DNA of 64,000 nucleotides, from the NCBI RefSeq assembly GCF_963675165.1, contig NC_087377.1:11766632-11830631 (forward strand), written 5' to 3'. Of this stretch, positions 23,197 to 35,239 are shown piece by piece. The notes under the pieces were generated by a model. The model ran no database searches, was not told the DNA's origin, and was given only the letters and a program-made list of their open reading frames with translations. A program made the translations under genes and the position numbers. The DNA is from Halichondria panicea (taxonomy: Eukaryota > Porifera > Demospongiae > Suberitida > Halichondriidae). The number at the start of each line of letters is the position of its first letter. The first letter of the stretch is position 1.

Positions 23197-23415
23197 TACG
23201 ACATGCGTGCACGAATCACTACAAGTTCAGGGCTTGCGGTCACGTGATGATGCCTGGCCGCACTGAACTTGTAGCAGGGATACAAAAGAAAGGGGATTGG
23301 AAACGACCGCCCACGTCCTATGTAAAAGGACTGACATCCGGTGAAGCACTCCGTGTAATTAATTGCGCTCGCAAATAATTACATGGAGGACTGCGCTACG
23401 GTTTTGTATCCCTGG
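23197..23415. repeat. two adjacent small inverted repeats
   Basis: CACTACAAGTTCAG (23218) pairs with CTGAACTTGTAG (23262). CAGGGATACAAAA (23275) pairs with TTTTGTATCCCTG (23403). The first carries GACATGCGTGCACGAAT, shared with 56311-56330. Confidence 0.65.
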
Positions 23416-23987
23416 TTTCTAGCTCTCCTATCCACTAGAGATCACTCAGGGCCTGGGAGATACTCGAGAGAAGTAAGCTTATACCACTGACAAGCTCTAA
23501 GTCCGTTGTCTTTACTCTGTTTCCAATTTTTTTTTAGTTTAGCTTGAATTACTCTATGTCAACTTTTCTCTGTCCCTTCTGTGAAGTCAAAACAGCAAAG
23601 GACATTGCTTGACTTGGTTATTATGTATCTAAGTGCTACATTTATTTCACTAGAGTGGTAGTACTATTACTATAATTAAATCCAGACAGAATATATAGCT
23701 GAAGCACTCCCATGTTTTAATCAGCTGTCTCATTGTCTCATAATACCTTCTTCTACCCTAAATCATCGATCGTTTTTAACAAAAATCATGGTCAAATCAG
23801 AATCTCCATTGACTTCATTCAAATTTCCATCACTTCCAGGTGGCTTTACTTCTGAGTTAGTGATGACCTCTGACCTCCTGTAAAGCCAATTGGAAGTTTT
23901 GCTTCTAAAGAGACCTTAGATAGTAAAATTACAGCAACGAAGTATAAATCACAGCTCTATAGCAACTGCTAGCAACTGCTAGCAACT

Positions 23988-24170
23988 ACCGTATAGCGGG
24001 TATATTTCGAGGGTATAAATGTTCTTGGTTTTCGCGGATTAAGCATGAACCGTGAACATTTATATAACCGCGAATTTAATATTGCATGCATGCATGTAGG
24101 CTGCAAAAAGGCGATATTCCCACGAAAATTAAATCCGTGAAAACCTGCATTTCTGCGAAAATGTTGTGGA
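23988..24170. repeat. ACCGTATAGCGGGT element, partial
   Basis: It begins ACCGTATAGCGGGTATATTT and continues into AAAATTAAATCCGTGAAAAC. The inverted right terminus is missing. It lies about 780 bp upstream of the receptor gene at 24950. Confidence 0.65.
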
Positions 24171-24949
24171 TGGGTAAATACCACTCTCCAGAATTTTTAC
24201 TGAGCATTTGCCGCAGCAAAAATATTTACCGGGCCAGTTGCCGCGGCAAAAACTTACGTTTACGACATGCCTCGATTTGGAAACTTTGTGTGCTCCCTGT
24301 GATATTTCTGATAGAGCAAGCCTGAGGGCACCCATGCATTTATGACGCCTTGAAGCGTCAATGGCAGGCAAAGAGTAATCATGAACTAGCTATACTGCAC
24401 TCACAACTTTAGTTTTATGATTATTGAAGCATAATTATACATGTATAATCATTATTATGTTAGAACTTTTACTTAACAGTGATTTGTGCTGAGACGCTAC
24501 GACACAGATACAGTTATTATATAGAACTATATGATTTTATAAGTGAGATGAGTTTGTAAGGGCATGAGGTTTGAGTGTTGGTAAAGGTCTTCAGTTGGTG
24601 AGAGGTTGTTTGAGATAAACTTAATGGCCTCAAAACCATGACACTGTAACTTACAGTGTAAGACATTTTTCAATATCTATAAGCATGCTCTAAATACTTT
24701 CTCTCTGTTCAAGAGACACCTCGAGCTGTTCCTGGACTCCATCTTATGTATAATTATTATGGACTGTAGAGTCAATCAGACTGGATGGAAGCAATAAAAA
24801 TATAATTGCTTAAAAACATTTGTCTTTTGCCACGGTTATATATAATATGTGATACGATACAATTGACCACTCAATTAACATTATATAGTTTTATGGTCAC
24901 ATGTACATGCAGTGAGTTGTCTAGTCAGCAACCTTAATATTAACTGTCA
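24171..24949. other. 5' flank of the 24950 gene
   Basis: There is no gene. A plus-strand fragment of a HEAT-like exon (AGAGACACCTCGAGCTGTTC) is at 24709-24735. The region lacks the conserved 5' flank seen upstream of the other type 1 receptors except for a short TTGTCTAGTCAGCA match at 24917-24930. Confidence 0.45.
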
Positions 24950-26554
24950 ATGAAGCTCTTTAAAGTTATCCTGACTTGCTTTCTGGCTGGCTTCAGCACT
25001 GGTAAGAAAAATGTTATTATAGGTTTCCATACATTAACACTTTTCATAAAGCCCAATATTTAGTGAGTGTTGAGAGACCATGTCCAATAGAAACAGTCAC
25101 TTTTACCTGCACTGCTGTTGGAGATTCTTTGAGATGGGTACTGTCAGATGTTACTGACATCGATATCCTCTCCACCTTGGATCTCAATGTACCACAAATG
25201 CGATCAGGTTACACTGTGACACTGATTGCAGCCAATGACACCACATTAACATCTACTCTGTCAAGAACAGCAGAGAATGGGATCACTGTGTCCTGTGTGG
25301 ACCCGCCTACAACAACTATAGGATCTTCAATGATCCAATTGGTTGGTGAGTTGCAATAAGTGCCTCGTCCGTTATCTCGCAATAAGTTACATAGATATGC
25401 CAGGATCACCTTCCACCATAAGACACTCCACTCTGAGCAGCTCAGCCAATAAAGTCAATGTATCTGTACAGTGGGACCCACCTACTGAAACTGGTGGTAG
25501 AGATGACCTCACCTACACAGTGACCGTCTCACCTCCGACCCAGCTCTCTGCTACCATCCTCACATCCACCTCTGTCACTGTGACTGCTCAATACAATGTA
25601 GACTCCACTGTCAGTGTTGTGGCTACCAACTGTGCTGGGAACAGTACGACTGCTGAGTACAGTTTTAGGATTGGTGAGTTTTGACAGCATCATAATTATT
25701 GAGAATCAACACACATGCACTCACAGTCATATTTCCAATTCTCTCTCAGGTGGCTGTCCTGTGTTGACAAACCCCACAAATGGAACATTTGGACCAGTTT
25801 CCAGCAGATTGCCAGGATCTATAGTAACCATCCAGTGTGATGCTGGGTATGTAACGATGGTGACATGTGACGGTACACTATTGTGGAGTCCGAACTCTGA
25901 AACTATTCTGTGTGGTCAACTAACCCAACATATTCCAACAACTTGTGAGTTTAAGAATCTGCTAGTATAATTATGTATACACATGCTTTTTTCACGGAAT
26001 ATGTAACTAATACGTACAGCTCTTCTAATGCCGAGATGCACAGCACAACTGTACCCACCACAGAACGGTACCATCATCAGTAATCATTCAGTACCAGCTA
26101 TTCCCGGTACACAAGTCACCTTTCAGTGTGATAATGGACTGTTCCCTGAGAGGATAATGACTGCCACCTGTCTGGCTACAGGAGAGTGGGATAAAAACCC
26201 GGGAGAGATCGTCTGTACAGGCAAGTGTATTCATATTTATACCTGTACTGTAATTATACTTGGAACCACCTATATACAGCTCAATCCCCAACTCTATTCA
26301 CTGGTGCTGATATTGGTATTGCTGTTTCCGTTAGCGTGATTGTCACAGCAGCTCTGTTCACGATCATTGGATTCCTCATTGGACTCCTAGTGATGTACCT
26401 TCGCTGTCGTAAGAAGACAGTGTTCTCCCCGGTAGCAGAAGGAAAAACTAACGTAAGACCCACTACACCAGTTGGTCCTGTTTATGAAGAGGTGTCACCC
26501 AAAGAGGAGATTGAACTAAACATTAACCAGGCGTATGGACCAGTAGGACTGTAA
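24950..26554 (+). CDS. type 1 receptor: signal peptide, Ig, FN3, CCP, CCP, TM, tyrosine tail
   Basis: Six exons give 427 aa: 24950-25001, 25064-25345, 25395-25673, 25750-25944, 26020-26220, 26280-26554. All internal junctions are phase 1. The protein starts MKLFKVILTCFLAGFS (secretion signal), then an Ig-like domain (VTFTC...ITVSC), an FN3 domain (VSVQWDPPTETGG, NCAGNST) and two four-cysteine CCP modules (GCPVLTNPTNGTFG; RCTAQLYPPQNGT). A 20-odd residue membrane span is followed by RCRKK and a tail with PVYEEVS and QAYGPVGL. CCP1 is three residues shorter than in the paralogs. The last intron uses a GC donor (GCAAGT). The start was chosen because it opens the hydrophobic leader shared by the family. 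It is likely a surface recognition receptor signalling through tyrosine phosphorylation; the ligand is unknown. Confidence 0.85.
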
Positions 26555-26689
26555 AACTTATTTACTCTTTTGGTATCCAGCATCCCACAAGTGAAATCAT
26601 TACATTATCAGGCCTTTCCTTTTTCTTTTTGACCTATAGCTAGACTTTGCGTGCATATAATTATAACCTCTACTTGTTTTGGTTGACTT

Positions 26690-27350
26690 CAACACTCTAT
26701 ATGCTCAGTCTGGCGGTGTGCCTGTCAGCTAGCTATGTCTTTAGTTACTATCCGTCCCCAACACCTCTCTCCAAGTCACCATGCAGTCCCTGTGGAGACT
26801 ATACCTCGGCAGTCGGCACAGATAACCATCTCCTAGTTACAACACTCTCTAGAGTATGACTATATTATATCAGAGCTTACAACGGTGTTGGAATGATGAA
26901 GCAATTTTGGATATGAGTAAGCTAGCCATTAATTGCATGGTCTCCACTAAATATTTTAATGTCAATAATTTATATGCCAAGTATGTGATGGACCCCACCC
27001 AAGTTGCTACACACACCACTCTTGAGTTGTCTATTTTTACAACATACAGTCGTGCATTGCACTCCTCTTCTTTATAATGCTGTTGTGTGCCTCACACCAT
27101 CTACTGCCGATGTTACCATCTCCATACATTACTCCTGTACGATGCTATATCTACTAATGGATCCAAGGTCACTTTCACTTGCAGTGGAGACATGAATTAA
27201 GTAGTAGTAGTGAGTACTCCCCCCTCTGACCTTATTCACTTTATCTATTGTATAGTGTATAGGTGGCAGGTGCTGCTACTTTTGGACCTATAGCTGGAAC
27301 TTTTGTTGGCAGCCTGTTTGTGGTGACACTGATGTCATAGAGTTCATAGT
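26690..27350 (+). pseudogene. type 2 receptor relic (FN3, CCP, TM pieces)
   Basis: Nucleotide-level similarity to the type 2 receptor at 30113 is seen in order: an FN3-like stretch at 26708-26900 (GTGCCTGTCAGCTATGTC, ACACCTCTCTCCAAGTCACC), a CCP-like stretch at 27080-27195 (CACACCATCTACTGC, TGGATCCAAGGTCACTTTCA) and a hydrophobic stretch at 27262-27336. Frames are broken throughout. It lies just behind the gene at 24950, so type 1 and type 2 units alternate. Confidence 0.65.
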
Positions 27351-27422
27351 TTTTGCTAGTAGCTATTTATCACACACACAAAAAAGTGAGCGACTGTACA
27401 ATATAATTGGCCATGGATAACC

Positions 27423-27469
27423 TAGCCTCGAATCCAGGCCGATTATAATCGGCCTGGTCTCGAGGCTAT
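27423..27469. repeat. short palindromic hairpin element
   Basis: TAGCCTCGAATCCAGGCC and GGCCTGGTCTCGAGGCTA surround GATTATAATC. It belongs to the same family as 16975 and 35148. Confidence 0.8.
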
Positions 27470-27969
27470 GGATAACCGTGAAAATGAAGGTGATTGATTG
27501 AGATTGTGTCATGACTATCATACCCTAGAGACCAAAACAAACATTGAGTTGCAGTCGAAACTGGCTTGAGAATCAAATACATCAGCAGCTATAAATTATA
27601 CTCGCTTACACTGAAGTGTTTGTTTTCTCTTCATAATGGTTATAGGATTGTATTCATCGCTTTCAATTTCTTATGATCACAGCAGCTGGCTAAACAAACA
27701 CCAACACTCATTAAAAGACAAGACAATGATCAAGTGTGTGTTTCCAAGCACATTTCATTTCCAGGCATGCTTCCACTTCCATTAGTGTTCTCCTTGCCAC
27801 ATGCACTCAATGTAGCAATTTAGCAACTGTTTCATTAATGATATTTACATGCACTAGCTTCCTACCGCGCTACTAATGCGAACCGGCTGGTATCACGAGA
27901 CTATATAAGGCAATAATAAACCCACTGTCCTAATTGGTATGCTAGTCCATTAGCTCATGATTAGCTCTA

Positions 27970-28115
27970 TATAATAGTTAGACACTGTTTAGGAAATTTC
28001 TACATGATTTAGAAGCCCAAAGGGCTGGTTGTAGTATCCCAAACGTAGTGAGGGTTCTACTAGCCCTGAGGGTTTCTAAATCATGTGAAACTTTCTAAAC
28101 AGTGTCTAAGCATTA
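27970..28115. repeat. about 145-bp inverted-end element
   Basis: TTAGACACTGTTTAGGAAATTTC faces GAAACTTTCTAAACAGTGTCTAA, and ATGATTTAGAAGCCC faces GGGTTTCTAAATCAT. It is a relative of 13368-13510. It is flanked downstream by a tandem ACATGATTTTCTAAGT triplication at 28188-28236. Confidence 0.75.
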
Positions 28116-28348
28116 TAGATCATAGCAACCGTAAGTATCTAGCCAATCAGTTTGAATGTTCTTATCTAATCTTTGCTACATGATTTTCTAAGTGAAGTAC
28201 ATGATTTTCTAAGTAAGTACATGATTTTCTAAATTGGATAGAACACTTCCTTTAGCCAATCAGATTGCAGTATTTATGGCAAACATGATCTAACTGCTGC
28301 TAGATTTACACAAGACATCACATTTTGCTTTTGCGCTTTATAAAAAAA

Positions 28349-29153
28349 ATGGTGAACTTCTTGGTGACAAAGGAGAAAGCAATGCTGAGAGACACTGATG
28401 TCCATTTTCTTTTTACACAATTCAATTCTACACAATTCAATTCAGATCAAGTATCTTCTGTTAATAGCATTTATGATTAACTCTCAGACAACGATGGTCA
28501 CATGACCCCACCACATATGACTGTCCCTCAGGTAATGTGCATGTAATATCACTATATCACAACATCACTAGTCCTCCCCTTCCATGATTCCTAAGTATTC
28601 AGTAGCCGATTAGTAAATGCTCGTGCATGTGCAGCTGATTGATATGGTACTTCCTGCATGGCCTTCCATATATTATAGTGCACTGCTCTCTTCCTCCTGA
28701 GCTGTGCAATGGTGCTATAGTGGACTATGATAGGTTGAACGAGACAGTGGTGGAGGGAACATTGCTGACTTACCAGTGTGACAATGGACTCTCACTGACT
28801 GGACCCAACACCATTACTTGCACTAATGCTGGAGTCTGGAGCACTGAGCCTGAGGCAATCAAGTGTGTACTTAGGATTGAAGGTACAAGGAGTTATTTAT
28901 TCCATAATGCATAATTATACTATCTATTTCACAGGTTCTACAGTCGCTATATCCTATCTACTGATGAAGCTATCGCTATAAGTGTTGTCATAACTTTCAT
29001 TGTTGCTGCCATTCTTGGATTCCTCACTGGACTCCTAGTGATGCACTTGTGCTCTCGTAAGAAGGCAGTATACTCTCCAGCAACTGAAGGACAAGCTAAC
29101 GTAGGACTCAACAATACAAGCACATGCAGGACCTGCCATACACTTTATTAATA
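28349..29153 (+). pseudogene. type 2 receptor remnant with truncated tail
   Basis: ATGGTGAACTTCTTG at 28349 matches the leader exon at 60731, but about 85 bp of unrelated sequence interrupts it before ATCAAGTATCTTCTG at 28446. There is no Ig or FN3 exon. One CCP exon is intact (28679-28882, NGLSLTGPNTITC). The next exon is out of frame with it at the usual acceptor; only a weak alternative AG near 28968 would restore the membrane segment (VITFIVAAILGFLTGLLVM). The tail is cut after GQANVGLN and stops at 29151-29153, so both tyrosine motifs are lost. Confidence 0.75.
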
Positions 29154-29189
29154 GCTTTATCTCTCATAATCCAAAAATTAAATCACCCA

Positions 29190-29320
29190 CCAACTCACCA
29201 CTTTGTTGGCTTACTGCTCGACCAGCTGCACTCCTCTGGTCTGTGTGACCATGCATCCTTCAGGTCTCCTGAGAGTAGAGCCTCACACTCTCAGCCACAT
29301 AGAACCTGAGGGAGGAGGAG
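29190..29320 (-). pseudogene. HEAT-like gene fragment (single exon)
   Basis: The reverse strand matches the exon at 52640-52750 (YVAEDVRLYS...VVTQT type) but with a stop and substitutions. It sits directly behind the truncated receptor copy, as the other HEAT-like pieces do. Confidence 0.6.
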
Positions 29321-30112
29321 AAATAGTGCATGGGACTTTTGTGAATATAGAGTACTATAGATAAAGGACAGTGCATGAGCACTGTACAACTCCTGGACCA
29401 CTATAATTATTATATCCCCACCGCAGAATGGCACTATCAGTGATTTTACTTGTACAATCTCATTCACCACATGGAATTCCTCGTATATTCAAGTGGAGTC
29501 TAATAAAGCGTATGGACAAGTGATCGAGAGATCTGTATAACAATTTATCCTATACACAGCAAAGCAAAACAATGAACCAGCTAGGCTTATAGAGAAATAC
29601 ACATGCATGTTGATAGCAGCTTGATTGAACTGAACTTCTTGTTTATTCAAGTATTCATCTCTATGTTGTAACGCCTTGCTTTCACCATTGAGTATGTATT
29701 ATTATAGCAGCTGCTAAAAACACATTACAAATTGTTATTTCTTAGCCATAGTCAATAGGCCTTTTTCTGCCGCATATTATTATTATAGCAAATCATTATC
29801 ATATTTACCCTAATAGACTTATGTGAAAAATCAATCACATTATGCGCATGCAGAGTGATATAGCATTTTGTATATAGATAATACATGAACTGGTATTGCT
29901 TGCAGGGAACTCTAATTACTTGTAGATAGATCTAATAAGATCACTTACAATTCAAAATTCAAAATCAACAACATGAAGTGCAAAAGCACTTACATGCATG
30001 ATAATTATAGCTGAGTGTCTATCTATACTACACCAGTGACATACATGCATGCATGTGGTTTTTTCTGACTTCCTGTATGGAATGACCTTTGTTTGAGAAA
30101 AATCCTCCAGCA
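29321..30112. other. no gene; flank shared with other type 2 copies
   Basis: A degenerate trace of the tail exon (AAGCGTATGGACAAGTGA) is near 29505-29525. The stretch around 29565-29660 resembles 60280-60370 downstream of another type 2 copy (GGCTTATAGAGAAAT), so it is duplicated flank rather than gene. Confidence 0.5.
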
Positions 30113-32693
30113 ATGAAAATACAAGCAGTTATTATCATCATTCAGTTGTTTACTCTTGCTGCAGGTAAGTAAGGTGTTCACTGGAACCTTCACTAGAAAT
30201 ATTTATAGCCTAAAAGATAGATCAATCATTATTATTTGTTCAGCCACTTTGACATCCACCCCCACTGTGGCCTGTCCTGATGACACTGTTGCCTTCACCT
30301 GTACTCTGCCTGGTACTATGGGTGTAACCATTGGCTGGACAGTAACTCCACCAACAGGACTAAATGTGGCCAGTGCATCTGGAGCAGTTAGTAACAGTTT
30401 GGTAATGAATATCATTGGCTCTGATGGGTTCCTGTTCCGGGCTGATTACTCTGGATATTCAATGGAGGCATGGTAACATCTACCCTTACCACTCTCACCA
30501 TGGTGACAGCGCTGGCTGGAGCTATGGTAGACTGTAGAGTAATAGGAGGAGTAGGGGAAGATCAAATACCCATCAGCGTGGCTGGTGAGTAAATAATCTT
30601 GATTAAGGCCTGTGTTAGTTGTAAAAACGTGTTTCTGGTCAAAAACTTATCAATAGTATGAGGGAGGGAGGTTCTCATTTCCATTATATTCCATTATTGA
30701 TGATGTCATAAAATACAAATTCCTGTTGCTAAAAATCAAATGTTAGAGACTGTGGATGGACACTAGTTATCTTTCAAGGAAGAAGACTTTGCTTTATAGT
30801 GTTGCAGAACACTGTAAAGTTGATGACGGATACTCATACTAGCTAGCCATGAACTGAGATCCAAAATCAGTAGATTGCTAATTGCTTCCTTTTTGGGTGG
30901 AGTTTTTTGATGACGTCATTAAATAATGGCTGACATCAGCAATAATGGTCATTTTAAGCGGGCACTAAATGAGTATGCGGGAGGCTGACCAGAAACACAT
31001 TTGTAACTAACACAGGCTGAATACAAAATTGTCAGAACAAAACTAATGCTAACGGGGGGGGGGGTATTTCTCAAAAACAGATCCATCTTCACTTCTACTG
31101 AACCCAAGTGTGACCTCCACTCAAAGCCAACCCAGTTCTTCTAATATCACTTTGGAGTGGGACTCCCCTTCATCTACTGGTGGTGTGTCTGTCAGCTATG
31201 TCGTCACTATCTCCCCAATACCTCTCTCCGGGTTACCAGTCACCATGGAAACCACCTCTGCACATATCATTGTCTCCTACAACACTCTCTACAATGTGAC
31301 AATCAGAGCTGTCAACTGTGCTGGAATGAGTCAAGAAGCTTCAATTGAGGATCTGAGTAAGCTATTTCGTGGTTGTACATAGAGCACACAGAACTCCTTC
31401 TCGCACAGTGGTGTGTCCCACACCGTCTACTGCTGCTATGGTGACCATCACCAACACACCTCCTGTCACTATTGGTGGATCCATGCTCACCTTCACATGT
31501 AGTGGAGACAATGAAGTGAGAACCTCAACCTGTGGCAGTAGTGGGTGGTCTCCTGACCCTGAGACCTTTGACAGCAGCAGTCTGATTACAAGTGTGTTAA
31601 TTGTATTATCTATAATATTATTATGGCTGACCTCATTAGATCCCCAAGTCGCTTGTGGTTCTCCTGCCGCACCGTCCAGAGGTAGTGTGGACATCATTAG
31701 TGGGACACCACCCTTCTCACTGGGTTTACAGGTCATCTATCGCTGTGACGAGGGACTGTTCCCCCCTGATGTGAGGACCAGCACATGCACTGATGTGGAG
31801 GGTAGGGGAGAGTGGGTGAAGAATCCTGGGAGCTTGGTGTGCAGGGAGAGGCCAGGTGAAATGTTAGTTGGGAAAATGTTTAGGCTTCCCAAACCACACT
31901 GGTAAGTGTGATAACAAATAAGCCTCTAGAGTGGGTGGTTGTGGTTTTTTTTAGAGTTTCACAAAAGACCCGCTTGCATCCGTGAAGCATGTAATTAAGT
32001 TGGCTTGGCCTTGCAATATTTTCTTTAAAAAGGTCATTCTATAATTTCTGCGATGTACAATATATTGTATTAGCTTAATACGGACACCAGTAGGTTATTG
32101 GATGCTCGTGTTGAGCTGATTGAGATACAAACATGTACTCATAGTCATTTTCTGACCGTCCATATAGTCAACTGCACCGTACCTGCTGAGCCGTGCAATG
32201 GTGCTATAGTGGACTATGAGAGGTTGAATGAGACAGTGTTGGAGGAAACACTGCTGACTTACCAGTGTGACAATGGACTCTCACTGACTGGACCCAACAC
32301 CATCACTTGCACTAATACTGGAGTCTGGAGCACTGAGCCAGAGGAAATCAAGTGTGTACTTATGACTGAAGGTGATGAGCTTTGTAATTGTTTGCTATCT
32401 ATATATATACTATCCCATCTCACAGTTTCTACTGCCGCTCCTTTGTTCTCCACTTCTGCAACAGTCGCTATCAGTGTGGTTATCACTTTCATTGTGACTC
32501 TAGTCATTGGATCCTCACTGGACTCCTAGTGATGCACCTTTGCTCTCGTAAGAAGGCAGTGTACTCCCCATCAGCTGAAGAGCAAGCTAACGTAAGACCC
32601 ACTGTACCAGTTGGTCCTGTTTATGAGGAGGTGTCACCCAAAGAGGAGATTGAACTCAACACTAACCAGGCGTATGGACCATTAGGACTGTGA
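30113..32693 (+). pseudogene. type 2 receptor with two frameshifts
   Basis: The exons are 30113-30164 (leader MKIQAVIIIIQLFTLAAG), 30244-30584 (Ig), 31081-31356 (FN3), 31409-31591, 31640-31855 and 32168-32371 (three CCP-like), and 32426-32693 (TM and tail). The Ig exon is 341 nt, not a multiple of three, and its frame changes near 30440-30470. The last exon lacks one base in the membrane segment near 32508, giving VIGSSLDS and a stop instead of the hydrophobic run and the YEEV/YGPL tail, which is intact in the next frame. The first CCP-like exon of the trio has also lost the cysteine after TFD. Recently inactivated, secreted-form, or base-call errors are all possible. Confidence 0.75.
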
Positions 32694-33359
32694 AACTCGT
32701 TCACTCTTTATTTTAATGTTTATTAGCATTCAACAAGTTAATTGCAATAATTTTATCATTCTGGTATTTTGTTTGTTTATATAGACTCAGTGTTTTTTAT
32801 TTTATAGATATAATTTATAGGTTATATAATAATTATAGACAATTATGTATCCCTATGATTAATTGTTTGCTGTAAAACCTAAATAATTATTAGTTATGTG
32901 GTTTTTCGTCTCAATCAGAAAATTGAGTACACGTGTTTTCTTCTTCATGAACAAAGTGATCGATCAAGCTCTGCAGTTATTAATTATGCCACGGTGTGTG
33001 GTATTAAATAATAATTATTTATGTGCATTCTACCCTATAGCTTTCAGTATAATTATAAATTTATTCTTTGCAACTTTCATAAATTAATGATGGCATTGTT
33101 TATATTCAGCATCGGATATGTATAATTGAGAACAATGCAAACAATATAGCTGCATCTGTTCATAATTATATTTAAACTGATGAACTGGCAAAGAGTAAAC
33201 GTACACATAATTATATTGCAGGAAAAAAACAAGTTACATAATTATTGTATACTGTTCTGTCAGACTTTTCCAGATTCCTGCAGCAAATACGGAAATACAT
33301 CAGTACATAACTTGAAGTATCTGGCATAAAGTTAGGATATTAATTAAGCAATAATAATG
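32694..33359. other. 3' flank of type 2 copy, no gene
   Basis: AT-rich flank. Parts (AATTGAGAACAATG, CTGCATCTGTTCA, TTTAAACTGATG) recur at 59745-59805 behind the 57.5 kb copy, so the flank was duplicated with the gene. Confidence 0.5.
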
Positions 33360-34370
33360 CCATTACGGGGTGGGATTGTGGGGTAGAAAGGAGGAGAGAG
33401 TGGCTGAAGGGATCGAATGTACGTACATAGGTAAAGTCGTCCTAAGCCTAATTAAGCTTAATGAGCAGGGCTTTAAGTTAATGTTAATATATAGTAAACC
33501 ATAGACATTACGCAAAGACTCACATTGATTGTGTTGTTCTATTTTCTGAGGATCATTTCTCCCCAGCAGCTGACAGAGTGAGGTGAGACAGTCCACTCCA
33601 GCAGACTGCACCAGGCATTGTCACTGCTCTGGGGGGAGAGGAGGGAGGGGGGGGGGGGTACATGTGGAGTATGTAGATCTACAATAGGAAACAAGGACAC
33701 AAAGTGTTTCTATGCTACATATTGAGTCCATAGAAGATGCAGCTCGAGCTAGGTGTCTCTTGTGAACACTCTCTCACCCAGTAACTTGGCAACTATGGAC
33801 AGAGAAAGGGAGAGAAAATATTAGAGCAAACATTGAACATACTCAAAAAGAAGTGAGAGAGAGAATTTCAAGCTGGAGAAGGGAACTGAAAGGGGAGGGG
33901 AGGGGGGAGGGGGGGGGGAGGGGTACAACACTTATAATTATTTATACTCTGGCCTCAATTTACATCACACAACACATTCACAAGCTGTACTGAACACTTG
34001 GATCCTTGTGTATCACTATAGTGACCACCGGGTACCACATGCACATAAAAGTGCCCTTATCACACACATCACTGTACATGATCAGTACACCTAATCTACA
34101 TAACATCAACATACCTTTATCCCATACCCTACTACACCCTCAATCACACAGCATATCCACACACATCACACACCCTCACTCTTCTCCATGGCTCTCCTGG
34201 CTTGTGATAGTGTGAGCTAGTCCATACATCATCCTCTCCTCATGCTGGGGACCAGTGAACCACAAGAGTACATCTGCTAGTCTATGTGGGCTGGATCATA
34301 ATGGATATGATGAATCTCCACAAATACAGCCGTTCCAGGATTAATATCAGAGGAGCTGAGGAAATGGGGG
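33360..34370 (-). pseudogene. HEAT-repeat-like gene relic, block 3
   Basis: Minus-strand pieces are at 34190-34365 (NPDQQMY-type exon, substituted), 33745-33800 (CESV.RHLELF type, degraded) and 33525-33620 (AGVDCLTSLCQLLGR). The order matches blocks 1 and 4. Poly-G runs at 33645-33660 and 33895-33925 and GA-rich tracts separate them. Confidence 0.5.
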
Positions 34371-34428
34371 AGGATGAACAGTAGTAAAATAATTGCTTCT
34401 TAAAACACAATCATCTATACTATTAAGT

Positions 34429-34687
34429 TACCTTAAGATGACATATTTTCGCAAGTATTAATTTCTGCTATTTCTGCGAATGAGAGTTAAAATCGCAAAA
34501 ATGTTTACTCACAGATAATTGGAAAATGCAATGAACTCATTAAAAAACTACTTGCGAGTACATATAAACGCTATGAATAACATTAATTTCACAACTTGAG
34601 CAGGAATTAGCAGAATTTAAACCAGCAAATGAGCTAAACAGTGAAAACGCAAACAAATCTACATGTGAAAATATGTCACCTTAAGGT
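34429..34687. repeat. MITE with TTACCTTAAG ends
   Basis: The left TTACCTTAAGATGACATATT is inverted on the right as AATATGTCACCTTAAGGTAA. The element is 259 bp, AT-rich and noncoding. No other full copy was noticed in the window. Confidence 0.8.
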
Positions 34688-34994
34688 AAACACAATCTTT
34701 CAGACAGATGTTCAGGAAGCTTCAAGCACTCAATGTGCAATATATTGATTGCCTAGCAGCAGCTTACAATCACCTCCCAAACATCAGTTGCATCAGACTG
34801 AAGAGTTTTTCCCCTTTTAGCCAATTCTCTTTCTGATAGACAAGAATGTTGTTTGAAAGAAAATTCCAATAATTATATGATTCAATGCTTATACTGATAT
34901 TTCTGGGCACAGCATAATGATCAGAAGTGCATGGGCGGATCTGCATAATAATCTCGCAACACCCTCTGGGCAAAACCATGAGCATGCATGCATA

Positions 34995-35085
34995 TAGCCT
35001 CGATCCCAGGCCGAGTTTTCGCTTTTATAACGGTTAGGCGAACAAACCGTTATAAAAGCGAAAACTCGGCCTGGGATCGAGGCTA
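34995..35085. repeat. near-perfect long hairpin element
   Basis: The arms of about 40 bp start TAGCCTCGATCCCAGGCCGA and continue GTTTTCGCTTTTATAACGG, with a loop of only about 9 bases (TTAGGCGAA). It is almost identical to 18217-18314, so the family moved recently. Confidence 0.85.
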
Positions 35086-35147
35086 GCATGCATACAATCT
35101 TTTAGCAAAGCCTAAAGAAGGCAAACCACCACGCAGATGTGTTGTAT

Positions 35148-35193
35148 TAGCCTCGAATCCAGGCGTATTTTAATCCGCCTGGATTCGAGGCTA
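35148..35193. repeat. short palindromic hairpin element
   Basis: TAGCCTCGAATCCAGGCG is inverted as CGCCTGGATTCGAGGCTA around TATTTTAATC. It lies 63 bp from the longer hairpin at 34995. Confidence 0.8.
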
Positions 35194-35239
35194 TAGTGTT
35201 GTATCAACAAAAATCAATCATCATAATTACATGCATATA

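Noticed and set aside
26440-26460. Possible intron donor AAC-GTAAGA in the tail of the 24950 gene
   Set aside because: The frame stays open to the conserved YEEV and YGPV motifs, and paralogs have GTAGGA there, so it is coding.
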